Assembly (NCBI GenBank): GCA_902786515.1
Contig: CADADA010000005.1
Coordinates: 1-64,000, forward strand
Direction: 5' to 3'
DNA length: 64,000 nt
DNA from: an uncultured Lachnospiraceae bacterium
Lineage (GTDB): Bacteria; Bacillota; Clostridia; Lachnospirales; Lachnospiraceae
Shown here: positions 24,190 to 30,977 of the stretch, piece after piece
Position numbering within the stretch: position 1 is the stretch's first letter
Layout of the letters: the number at the start of each line of letters is the position of its first letter
Program-made: the position numbers and the translations under genes
Notes under the pieces: generated by a model
The model's database searches: none
What the model was told of the DNA's origin: nothing
Seen by the model: only the letters and a program-made list of their open reading frames with translations

Positions 24190-24678
24190 TTAAATTTCTT
24201 TTGCAAGCCTTGTAAAAATCTTCTTTAGACGATTTCTGATAGCAGCCTCTGTTACACCTTCCTCGGCAGCAATATCCACATTTGTCATGTTCTGATAAAA
24301 CTTTTTGAACAACGTATTTTGCTGTAACTCGCTAAGATTTGACAGTGCTGCTTTAAGCCTGTCCAGCTTTTCTGTGTGTTCCTGTTCTGAAATGGATGCA
24401 AGCATCATCTCCAATGGATCTGAACCTGTATCTTCTAAATAAGGGTTGCGATCATTCGCATCTTCACCGCTGCCATCATAATAATTTTCATAATGGACAG
24501 GACAGTGATACTCCTCTCTTCTTTCCGCATCGATTGCGTCATCATCCATCTCATGGAGTTTTGCGATGATTGTTGTGTCTACTCCGTCCTCGTCTGGGTT
24601 AATGACACACTTGCTTCCATCATCAAAGAAATAAATGTAATTTGTACGGTTGTCTTCCGATGTTTTAAACTTTCTCAT
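24190..24678 (-). CDS. Sigma-70 region 4-like early phage regulator
   Basis: A 162-aa protein. The acidic N-terminal ~100 residues are phage-specific, and the C-terminus is a sigma region 4-type helix-turn-helix (LSELQQNTLFKKFYQNMTNV, then DIAAEEGVTEAAIRNRLKKI). It is the first gene of the early operon, downstream of the candidate early promoter, so it could activate the early or middle genes. The ATG follows AAAGGCGG at 7 bases; a 27-codon upstream extension that would start at TTG is not supported. Confidence 0.82.
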   Translation of the reverse strand: MRKFKTSEDNRTNYIYFFDDGSKCVINPDEDGVDTTIIAKLHEMDDDAIDAERREEYHCPVHYENYYDGSGEDANDRNPYLEDTGSDPLEMMLASISEQEHTEKLDRLKAALSNLSELQQNTLFKKFYQNMTNVDIAAEEGVTEAAIRNRLKKIFTRLAKEI

Positions 24679-24805
24679 AAAGTTCCGCCTTTCTGCCTGT
24701 TCGCAGTCGGGCATGGAACAAAAATAAGGACCGGTGCTTTGATAGCCGCCGATCCCCAAATCCTGAAAAACGAGTATAGGAAACCAGGGCTACTTCAAAT
24801 TGCAC
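24679..24805 (-). other. 5' leader of the early operon
   Basis: About 120 bases between the candidate early promoter and the sigma-like gene. An open frame in phase with the gene runs through part of it without a convincing start. I see no riboswitch-like structure. Confidence 0.4.
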
Positions 24806-24834
24806 TTTTTACTGATTACTCAGTAAATTGCCAA
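24806..24834 (-). promoter_or_regulatory. Candidate early phage promoter with operator in the spacer
   Basis: On the minus strand TTGGCA and TAAAAA are 17 bases apart, and a perfect inverted repeat TTACTGA-N4-TCAGTAA (24,809-24,826) fills the spacer and reaches the -10. The arrangement is that of a repressor-blocked lytic promoter. The -10 is weak, and the repressor gene is not in the window. Confidence 0.5.
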
Positions 24835-25083
24835 TATGATGTATCCCACGCCCTATACGTAATCAGGCTTGTGATATAAATTTTTATTTGAGTGTCTGGC
24901 ACTCAGATGAAATCACAATGATTTGTAATCTCATCTCGATGTCAGATGTGTTTCTCTATTTACTTCTTCTACATTTGATTTTTCATTTTTGTTGAAAAAA
25001 TCACACCATAGAATGGAGAAGTATATAGGTTAGGTATTTTTTATCATCTAAAGGTGTCCTCTAATGAAAACTTTGAAACAAAT
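24835..25083. other. AT-rich gap between early promoter and zinc-ribbon gene
   Basis: No convincing coding frame on either strand. It contains a small GAGTG/CACTC hairpin near 24,890 and otherwise nothing recognisable. It may hold the junction between phage-type and defence-type DNA, but no att repeat could be identified. Confidence 0.4.
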
Positions 25084-25138
25084 AAAAAAGGCCTGACAAA
25101 ATACAGGTGTTAAGTACACCCATACTTCGTCAGGCCTT
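25084..25138 (-). terminator. Terminator after Com-like gene
   Basis: The stem AAGGCCTGAC/GTCAGGCCTT (10 bp) encloses a smaller GGTGT/ACACC hairpin and runs into TTTTTTATTTG on the minus strand. It makes the zinc-ribbon gene a single-gene transcript. Confidence 0.82.
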
Positions 25139-25152
25139 GCTCACTACAATTC

Positions 25153-25323
25153 TCATTGTGTGGCGATTCGCTCAGTACGAACTTTCTGGTTACGAAAGCT
25201 AACAGCAATCACAGATTTACATAGTGGACACTTTATTTTTATGATTCCAACTGTTTCTTCTGGATTTGCGTCAAACAATCTTTTATTTTTACAACATGGA
25301 CAAGCCACATGCATTTCCTGCAT
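25153..25323 (-). CDS. Com-like zinc-ribbon protein (56 aa)
   Basis: A 56-aa protein with CPCCKNKRLFDANPEE, then IIKIKCPLCKSVIAVSFRN: two C-x-x-C pairs around an acidic loop, then a basic tail. The length, the LFxA after the first knuckle and the I-K-C-P-x-C-K of the second resemble the Mu Com zinc finger, which activates translation of the DNA-modification gene mom. That is a family-level comparison, not proof. GGGAGG lies 10 bases before the ATG. Its promoter, about 115 bases upstream, has a LexA box in the spacer, so it should be induced by DNA damage. An overlapping frame (49 aa from MKNIMV) has no recognisable domain. Confidence 0.72.
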   Translation of the reverse strand: MQEMHVACPCCKNKRLFDANPEETVGIIKIKCPLCKSVIAVSFRNQKVRTERIATQ

Positions 25324-25437
25324 CTATCTTCGCCTCCCGTAAGAGGCCAGTCAAAGGGAAAAGTCAAACTGACCATTATATTCTTCATTATCCTTTGCAC
25401 TTTTATCCGTGACCTAATCCTAATGTAGCGATAATTT

Positions 25438-25466
25438 ATTGTATCGAACATCTGTTCTGTTGTCAA
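25438..25466 (-). promoter_or_regulatory. SOS promoter with LexA box
   Basis: On the minus strand a consensus TTGACA is followed after exactly 17 bases by TACAAT, and the spacer contains CGAACATCTGTTC read on the plus strand (GAAC-N4-GTTC at 25,446-25,457), the Firmicutes LexA site. LexA bound there would block the promoter directly. Confidence 0.85.
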
Positions 25467-25500
25467 TTACCAAATACCAAAGTACCATCTGACGAAGTAT

Positions 25501-25650
25501 TAATATTTAGATGTACCCTTACGGGCAGGACAGGCTTTTCGTAATAGTGAAAATTAATACATCCTCTTTTTTTTCACAGAAATTAAACCTGCTTTTTGTA
25601 ATAGCTTACAAAATATTTGCATTCGCATATTTCCGAAATGTCAAAGTGTA
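25501..25650. other. AT-rich gap, nothing recognised
   Basis: Intergenic DNA between the divergently transcribed SOS gene and defence operon. No open frame with a ribosome site and no clear repeat beyond a 12-base arm (CTGACGAAGTAT) at its left edge that is complementary to one in the zinc-ribbon terminator. Confidence 0.4.
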
Positions 25651-25677
25651 GATTTTATTATTCAAATCTGATATAAT
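25651..25677 (+). promoter_or_regulatory. Candidate upstream promoter of defence operon
   Basis: An extended -10 TGATATAAT (TATAAT at 25,672-25,677) overlaps the right arm of an inverted repeat AGATTT-N8-AAATCT, a possible operator. No good -35 is visible. Confidence 0.45.
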
Positions 25678-25707
25678 AAATACAGTTTTATGACCACTCG
25701 ACACCTC

Positions 25708-25750
25708 ATAAAATAATTGCTTATCTACATCTACTACTATACAAAATTGA
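25708..25750 (+). promoter_or_regulatory. Candidate proximal promoter of defence operon
   Basis: TTGCTT and TACAAA are separated by 17 bases just before the GGGTAG repeats, so the transcript would start at about the first repeat. Weak at both hexamers. Confidence 0.35.
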
Positions 25751-25752
25751 TT

Positions 25753-25792
25753 GGGTAGAACCGGGTAGCCGTGGGTAGCGTTGGGTAGGCTT
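25753..25792 (+). repeat. Four GGGTAG-N4 direct repeats, 10-bp period
   Basis: GGGTAG begins at 25,753, 25,763, 25,773 and 25,783, each followed by four variable bases (AACC, CCGT, CGTT, GCTT). The perfect one-helical-turn period directly before the ribosome site of the first operon gene suggests an operator array bound on one DNA face, or an RNA-level site in the leader. Confidence 0.85.
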
Positions 25793-25816
25793 CAATAGAC
25801 AAAGGAGGGATTTGTT

Positions 25817-26650
25817 TTGACATTCCGAGAATTTGCTCACAAGTTGAAATCTGTCATAGGCGGATCAAATAACACAAAGAAATTTACAAAGACCCTCTTT
25901 GAAACAATGCTTCAAGAGGATGAGATAGATCTAATCGAAAATATATCAGAGGAAACATATAAATCTTACTACACTGGTCACACGAGCATTAGTAATATTG
26001 CCCTGACCATACTTAGCCACATAGAACCGGAGCAATTTGTCTCATACTTAGAGTCATTTAACGACGGGGTGGCAGAAAACCTATGTAAAGTTTTCCAGGA
26101 CGAAATTCCCGACATTGACCTAGAAAACTTTTCAGTAAAAATCAAAGATTTATTTGTTGATATTCTCAATGGGGCAGCAAATAAGACAAGAAAAAAACCG
26201 GCATCAAAAAAAGATACCGGTGTAGAAGCCATTGAACTTCCAGAAGAAATATCTGCAAATGATATACCATATTCTTCTGACGATATACAGTTGCTTCATG
26301 ATTTTACTGCAGACTATGATGAAATAATGACCACAATGATTAGTGAAAATTATAGTGCTTCCTTAATTGATATGACAATCCCTACAAAAATTGAAAACCT
26401 ATTCAAAACAAAATGGAATCGGAAATCGAATGATTTTTCTAATCTTGAACTTAAATCAAATGTTTTTGCATTGCTGAGTGAACTTAATAAGTTATGCAAT
26501 GACTTTACTTTAAATAATAATGAACCGTTCTTCATAAGACAATCGAGAACAAAAATAAGAAATCTGTATGTGAAATTGCACCCCTACACATTTGCAGGTG
26601 CTTTCCCATATGATGCCTTTATTGATGATTGGAATGAAGGTGAATACTAA
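25817..26650 (+). CDS. Defence-operon protein with probable N-terminal HTH (277 aa)
   Basis: Not recognised as a named family. The first ~120 residues are helical and contain SEETYKSYYTGHTSISNIALTIL, written here in parts: a turn YYTGHTSISN between helices as in XRE-type DNA-binding domains. A Lys-rich linker (NKTRKKPASKKD) and an acidic segment separate it from a helical C-terminus with FSNLELKSNVFALLSELNKL. It starts at TTG with AGGAGGG 7 bases before it, so translation may be tuned low. It is the first gene of a five-gene operon with a helicase, XRE regulator, Nudix hydrolase and restriction enzyme. It could be the helicase's DNA-recognition partner. Confidence 0.72.
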   Translation: MTFREFAHKLKSVIGGSNNTKKFTKTLFETMLQEDEIDLIENISEETYKSYYTGHTSISNIALTILSHIEPEQFVSYLESFNDGVAENLCKVFQDEIPDIDLENFSVKIKDLFVDILNGAANKTRKKPASKKDTGVEAIELPEEISANDIPYSSDDIQLLHDFTADYDEIMTTMISENYSASLIDMTIPTKIENLFKTKWNRKSNDFSNLELKSNVFALLSELNKLCNDFTLNNNEPFFIRQSRTKIRNLYVKLHPYTFAGAFPYDAFIDDWNEGEY

Positions 26651-26671
26651 CAACTTGAAGGGAGGATATTA

Positions 26672-29464
26672 ATGCCATCAATAGATGAATCAATAACTAG
26701 AATAGATGATGTTATTTGCAGACATTTGGATAATCTTGATGATTCAACTCGTGGCGCTATCTCTCAGGATATACTTGAACAGCTGACAAAATTTGTAGAT
26801 CACATCATGTTTAAGTTTTATTCCAACGGTCGAGATATGTCTTACGATGCTGATAATCTCGCAAAAGCACTGGAATATGCACAAGTAAATAGTGAATTAT
26901 ACACCCTATATAAATTTCACAATTTTCTTGACACTGTAATTACGCAGTATACACTAGATGAAAATGGTTCCGAAAGATTGATGCTAAAATACTATCAATA
27001 CCTGCTGGAAGCCAAGCACCTGCTCTGGAATTATTATAGAGTCAGAATTCTGCATAACTTACATAAATTTCCGCTTCATCTAGATGATACTCTACAGGAA
27101 TACTATACAAAGATTGCTGAGAAAATTGATCAACACCCTGTATATCAATTTCCCGTAGAACAGAATAGATATTACATACAAAAAATCAAGCCACTGTTTG
27201 TTAATGGGCATATTTACCGCGAAATTACATTTGCTCCAGTTAATGATAGGAAAAACAAAGCCAAAACAAATCGAGTAATAGCATTTACAAAATTACCAAT
27301 AAGAAGCAACTATGCTTCTAAATTCCACTTACTACAAGAAAGCATAGAAATACTTGGACAAAGAATGCCAATCATGATTATTGATAGCTGGGAGATATCT
27401 ATACGTGATTGTGAATTTAAGAACTTCGCGGGGATAATAAAAGGAAAGCCAACCCAAGCACCTTATCCTGAACAACGAATAATATGTGAGTATATGACAA
27501 GGTCTGGCTATTCTCTTAATGAGATTATGGACTTCCCAGATTACGCTTATGAAAAACTCACAAGTGACTGGAAAAGTAATCTGAGATCCTATAATTTCAT
27601 TCCTGTTTTAGATCGCTGCAGAGAAATCATTCAAGGAAAAAAAGCCGGTCAAAATATATTACGCTACCTTTTGTATAATATGAACAACTTGATTATTAAG
27701 GAACAATACTCAGATGGTTTCTATAGCAAATATTATGAGGAATACAGATATGTTGGTAACAGCTCGCTCTCTTATTTGTACTTATCAAGTAAATGCAGAC
27801 CATTTGATACAATGCCTTTTAACCAGTCACCTCATGGACATAATCCAAGACAAAGTGTGCTGTTTGAATGTATCCCTAGCCGAGATAAGAAACCAGAGTT
27901 ATTTGCTCGATTTATTAAAAACAACACGGAAGGCAAAGGTCAGCTATTCACAGATGTTAATGACATTATCGGTTATCAAGACATTGATGGGCTTATAAGA
28001 AAATACAACAATAAGCTCTGGGAAGGTCACAGACCAAGAGCCGATTTAATATTAGAGCATGATCAGGTCTTTTTAAACCAATACAAAATTGACACTTGTG
28101 AGATAATTGCCAGATTGCAGGAACTATCATCTTCTGGAATTGATAATTATTCTGATGATTTTGATACATGGTATATGCTTGGTGATTACGAAATCGACTG
28201 CGATGAAAAGCTGCAAATACTAGGTAATATTTTCTCTGAGTCAAAGGTAGCTGTTGTTTATGGCTCAGCGGGTGTTGGAAAGTCGACGCTCATCAATCAC
28301 ATTTCGCATTTTCTTAATGACGAGCCAAAGCTATATTTAACACAGACAAATCCTGCAAAGGAAAATTTGATACGTAAGGTTGATGCAGAGAATACAACCT
28401 TTTCAACAATTGAAAGCTTCAAGCATAACGGATCACCTTTTACAAAATATGAGTTACTAGTAATTGATGAATGTAGCACCGTCAGCAACGAGGATATGGT
28501 TAGCATTCTAAATCAGGCTAATTTTAATAGACTATTGCTCGTTGGAGACACATACCAAATTGATGCTATTCAATTTGGTAACTGGTTCTCTGTACTAAAG
28601 TCATTCTTGCCTGCTAGTGCTGTATTTGAACTTACAAGGCCGCATAGAACCAAAGATAAACATTTGCTGGAACTGTGGGATAAAGTAAGACACATGGACG
28701 ATAATGCAAAGGAATTCATAGAAAAAGAGAGCTACTCTTTGAAAGTTGATGACACACTGCTATCTCCTCTTAAAGCAGGCGAAGCTATTCTTTGCTTAAA
28801 TTATGATGGCCTATATGGAATAAACAACATCAATCGATTTTTACAAGAAAGCAATCCAAATCCTGCGTATAAATGGGATGTTCAATACTATAAGGTTGGA
28901 GACCCTATCCTATTCCTTGATTCTGACAGATTCAGACCCATCATATACAACAATATGAAGGGAATCATACGGGGCATTGAAATCATAGACAAAGGCCTGA
29001 TTTCAGAATGCATTCAATTTGATATTGAGATTTCAAAGCAGCTAGATGAATTTGATGCTGAATCATGCGGTCTCGAACTTATAAAAAGCTGTAAAGACAA
29101 ATCAGTTATACGTTTTAGTGTCAATAAAACCGAGAATGATGATGACGATAGAGATGAGCAAAATTCTACAACTATTGTCCCTTTTCAAGTGGCTTATGCT
29201 GTTTCTATACACAAAGCACAGGGTCTTGAATATGACTCAGTTAAAATAGTAATTACCGATGAGGTCGAGGAACTTGTTACGCACAATATCTTCTACACTG
29301 CAATTACAAGGGCGAGAGAAAAGTTGAAAATATACTGGACTCCCGAAGTTGAGGAAAAAGTATTAAATCGAATAAAACCTAGAGATATAAGCAAAGATGT
29401 AGAACTTTTGAAAAACTATCTCACCGATAAGCAACTCGATGAATCACTCGATTTTCTGCTATAA
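26672..29464 (+). CDS. SF1B (RecD-like) helicase with uncharacterised N-terminal half
   Basis: A 930-aa protein. Residues ~520-910 are a superfamily 1B helicase: Walker A YGSAGVGKSTLINH (~531), Walker B LLVIDECSTVS (~596), motif III LLVGDTYQIDAI (~624), an Arg in ELTRPHRTKD, motif V AYAVSIHKAQGLEYDSVKIVI in the RecD manner (~850), and motif VI FYTAITRAREKLKIYW (~873). RecD-like enzymes move 5' to 3' on ssDNA. Residues 1-520 contain no domain I recognise; they are Tyr/Asn-rich and helical. GGGAGG lies before the ATG, 22 bases after the 277-aa gene. Linkage to a type II restriction system suggests a defence role. Substrate unknown. Confidence 0.85.
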   Translation: MPSIDESITRIDDVICRHLDNLDDSTRGAISQDILEQLTKFVDHIMFKFYSNGRDMSYDADNLAKALEYAQVNSELYTLYKFHNFLDTVITQYTLDENGSERLMLKYYQYLLEAKHLLWNYYRVRILHNLHKFPLHLDDTLQEYYTKIAEKIDQHPVYQFPVEQNRYYIQKIKPLFVNGHIYREITFAPVNDRKNKAKTNRVIAFTKLPIRSNYASKFHLLQESIEILGQRMPIMIIDSWEISIRDCEFKNFAGIIKGKPTQAPYPEQRIICEYMTRSGYSLNEIMDFPDYAYEKLTSDWKSNLRSYNFIPVLDRCREIIQGKKAGQNILRYLLYNMNNLIIKEQYSDGFYSKYYEEYRYVGNSSLSYLYLSSKCRPFDTMPFNQSPHGHNPRQSVLFECIPSRDKKPELFARFIKNNTEGKGQLFTDVNDIIGYQDIDGLIRKYNNKLWEGHRPRADLILEHDQVFLNQYKIDTCEIIARLQELSSSGIDNYSDDFDTWYMLGDYEIDCDEKLQILGNIFSESKVAVVYGSAGVGKSTLINHISHFLNDEPKLYLTQTNPAKENLIRKVDAENTTFSTIESFKHNGSPFTKYELLVIDECSTVSNEDMVSILNQANFNRLLLVGDTYQIDAIQFGNWFSVLKSFLPASAVFELTRPHRTKDKHLLELWDKVRHMDDNAKEFIEKESYSLKVDDTLLSPLKAGEAILCLNYDGLYGINNINRFLQESNPNPAYKWDVQYYKVGDPILFLDSDRFRPIIYNNMKGIIRGIEIIDKGLISECIQFDIEISKQLDEFDAESCGLELIKSCKDKSVIRFSVNKTENDDDDRDEQNSTTIVPFQVAYAVSIHKAQGLEYDSVKIVITDEVEELVTHNIFYTAITRAREKLKIYWTPEVEEKVLNRIKPRDISKDVELLKNYLTDKQLDESLDFLL

Positions 29465-29479
29465 AGCAAGGAGGATGAA

Positions 29480-29683
29480 ATGAAAATCAGTTACAACAAA
29501 CTATGGAAAATGCTGATAGATAGAGAAATGAATAAAAATGATCTTAAAGAAGTGACTGGGCTTAGTGCAGCTACAATTGCCAAACTCGGCAAAGGCTCAA
29601 ATGTTACAACCGATGTGCTTTTGAAAATTTGCGAGACTATGAAATGTGATTTAGTAGATATTATGGAATTAAAACAAGATTAA
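29480..29683 (+). CDS. XRE-family helix-turn-helix regulator (67 aa)
   Basis: A single Cro/CI-type domain: LIDREMNKNDLKEVTGLSAA, then TIAKLGKGSNVTTDVLLKI. The recognition helix is SAATIAKLGKG. Small XRE proteins are common controllers (C proteins) of type II restriction operons and usually repress or time their own operon. AGGAGG precedes the ATG at 6 bases. It lies 15 bases after the helicase gene and just ahead of Nudix and restriction genes. The GGGTAG array in the operon leader is one possible binding site, but this is inference. Confidence 0.88.
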   Translation: MKISYNKLWKMLIDREMNKNDLKEVTGLSAATIAKLGKGSNVTTDVLLKICETMKCDLVDIMELKQD

Positions 29684-29692
29684 GGAGATTCT

Positions 29693-30151
29693 ATGGAACG
29701 CAAGCAAACAGCAGAATTAACCAACCTTGTCATGGTCTACGATGATAATGGCAACGTTCTCGTTGAAGAAAAGGTTGGTTCTAATTATCGTGGTCTTATA
29801 TTCCCAGGAGGGCATGTTGAACCTGGAGAGGCATTCGTTGATTCTGCCATTCGAGAAATACAAGAAGAAACGGGACTCGTCATCCAAAATGTAGAACTTT
29901 GCGGAGTAAAAGACTGGGTAGAATTCGATGGTTCAAGATACATCGTATTTTTATATAAGACTAACGAATTTAATGGCGAACTGAAGTCTTCAGATGAAGG
30001 AAAAGTATTCTGGATGCCACTTGAGGAACTAAAAAAAGCAGAGAACAAATTATGGCACATGGATCAGATGTTGGAACTCTTCTGTGGTAATACCTACTCA
30101 GAACTGTATTTCAACAGGAATGATTCTGCCATTAAACCAACATTAAAATAA
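29693..30151 (+). CDS. Nudix hydrolase (MutT-like)
   Basis: A 152-aa Nudix protein. The box GGHVEPGEAFVDSAIREIQE continuing ETGL fits GX5EX7REUXEEXGU exactly, with all metal-binding glutamates present, so it should be active. The closest relatives I recall are annotated 8-oxo-dGTP diphosphatases, but substrate cannot be read from the box. GGAG precedes the ATG, 9 bases after the XRE stop. A nucleotide-cleaving enzyme inside a restriction/helicase operon is unusual for a type II system and may act on a nucleotide signal or sanitise pools. Confidence 0.9.
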   Translation: MERKQTAELTNLVMVYDDNGNVLVEEKVGSNYRGLIFPGGHVEPGEAFVDSAIREIQEETGLVIQNVELCGVKDWVEFDGSRYIVFLYKTNEFNGELKSSDEGKVFWMPLEELKKAENKLWHMDQMLELFCGNTYSELYFNRNDSAIKPTLK

Positions 30152-30166
30152 CAGGAGGATAAATTT

Positions 30167-30931
30167 ATGCCAAGACAATCAACAAAAACATTGGGAGACT
30201 TTAATGTCTCTACAGACACTCTAAGACAAGGATTCGCTTCACTCGCCGGAAACAAACCTGAGTTAAATGACTTAGGAATTATTTTTGAAGTCGGATTAAC
30301 TGATTTATCTTTATTTCCCAATATTAAGTTAAGCGATTCTGCTACATATATGGACTACCTTGAAAAATGGATAAAGGGATATAGCGATGCTACTTCAAAT
30401 CCACCTAGTAAAAGAAAAGCGTCTCCAAAAGGCAGTTGTTCTGACCCCGCAATTCAGACTATCGTGCAGATTGCAATGAACACAGATGAGAATTTCGCTA
30501 CACGTATGGCTGCATATCATAATCTTTTTATGAGTGCTGAAAATATTCAGGGTAATCTTTTGGAAGAATATATCAGTGTTTCAACTAGACCATATGGGTG
30601 GGTTTGGTGTAACGGAAATGTTCTCAGAGCAATTGATTTTTGTTCATCAGACGGTGCTGTACTACTGCAAATAAAAAACAAATCCAACACAGAAAATAGT
30701 TCATCCAGTGCTATCAGAACGGGCACAACTATTGAGAAATGGTATAGACTTGGTACTAGAACTGTTGCAGGTCAGAAACTCCCTGCATACAAGTGGGATT
30801 CCCTCAATGATATTATCAACGCTCATGTAACCACAGGTGTTGCTGCCGATTGCAATATGAATGAAGACTCATACCAGGAATTTCTTCGAAACATCACCTC
30901 ACAAAATACTGACATCATTTCTGATAAATAA
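30167..30931 (+). CDS. SinI-like type II restriction endonuclease
   Basis: A 254-aa protein. Residues ~135-205 contain GWVWCNGNVLRAIDFCSSDG, then VLLQIKNKSNTENSSSSAIR, then IEKWYRLGTRT. The Q-I-K-N-K-x-N-x-E-N-S-S-S-S stretch is a signature I associate with SinI-family enzymes, which cut GGWCC. The D-F plus Q-x-K residues could be the PD-(D/E)XK-type active site. AGGAGG lies before the ATG, 15 bases after the Nudix gene. The convergent C5-methyltransferase 46 bases downstream is the size of M.SinI and supports the call. Specificity is a prediction. Confidence 0.78.
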   Translation: MPRQSTKTLGDFNVSTDTLRQGFASLAGNKPELNDLGIIFEVGLTDLSLFPNIKLSDSATYMDYLEKWIKGYSDATSNPPSKRKASPKGSCSDPAIQTIVQIAMNTDENFATRMAAYHNLFMSAENIQGNLLEEYISVSTRPYGWVWCNGNVLRAIDFCSSDGAVLLQIKNKSNTENSSSSAIRTGTTIEKWYRLGTRTVAGQKLPAYKWDSLNDIINAHVTTGVAADCNMNEDSYQEFLRNITSQNTDIISDK

Positions 30932-30937
30932 CAAAAA

Positions 30938-30976
30938 TTTAGGGCAACTGCAAAATACCTATGCAGTTGCCCGTTT
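30938..30976. terminator. Bidirectional terminator between restriction and methyltransferase genes
   Basis: A perfect 11-bp stem GGGCAACTGCA/TGCAGTTGCCC with a 9-base loop lies between the two convergent stops. AAAAATTT precedes it and GTTTATTA follows, so it can end transcripts from both sides. Confidence 0.78.
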
Positions 30977-30977
30977 A

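Noticed and set aside
24835..25083. Prophage attachment site
   Set aside because: No integrase in the window and no repeat shared with another edge could be found, so the right end of the prophage cannot be placed.
25239..25466. Alternative 49-75-aa frame over the SOS gene leader
   Set aside because: Its first codons lie in the promoter itself, it has no domain and a poor ribosome site; the overlapping frame has a clean double-CxxC zinc ribbon.
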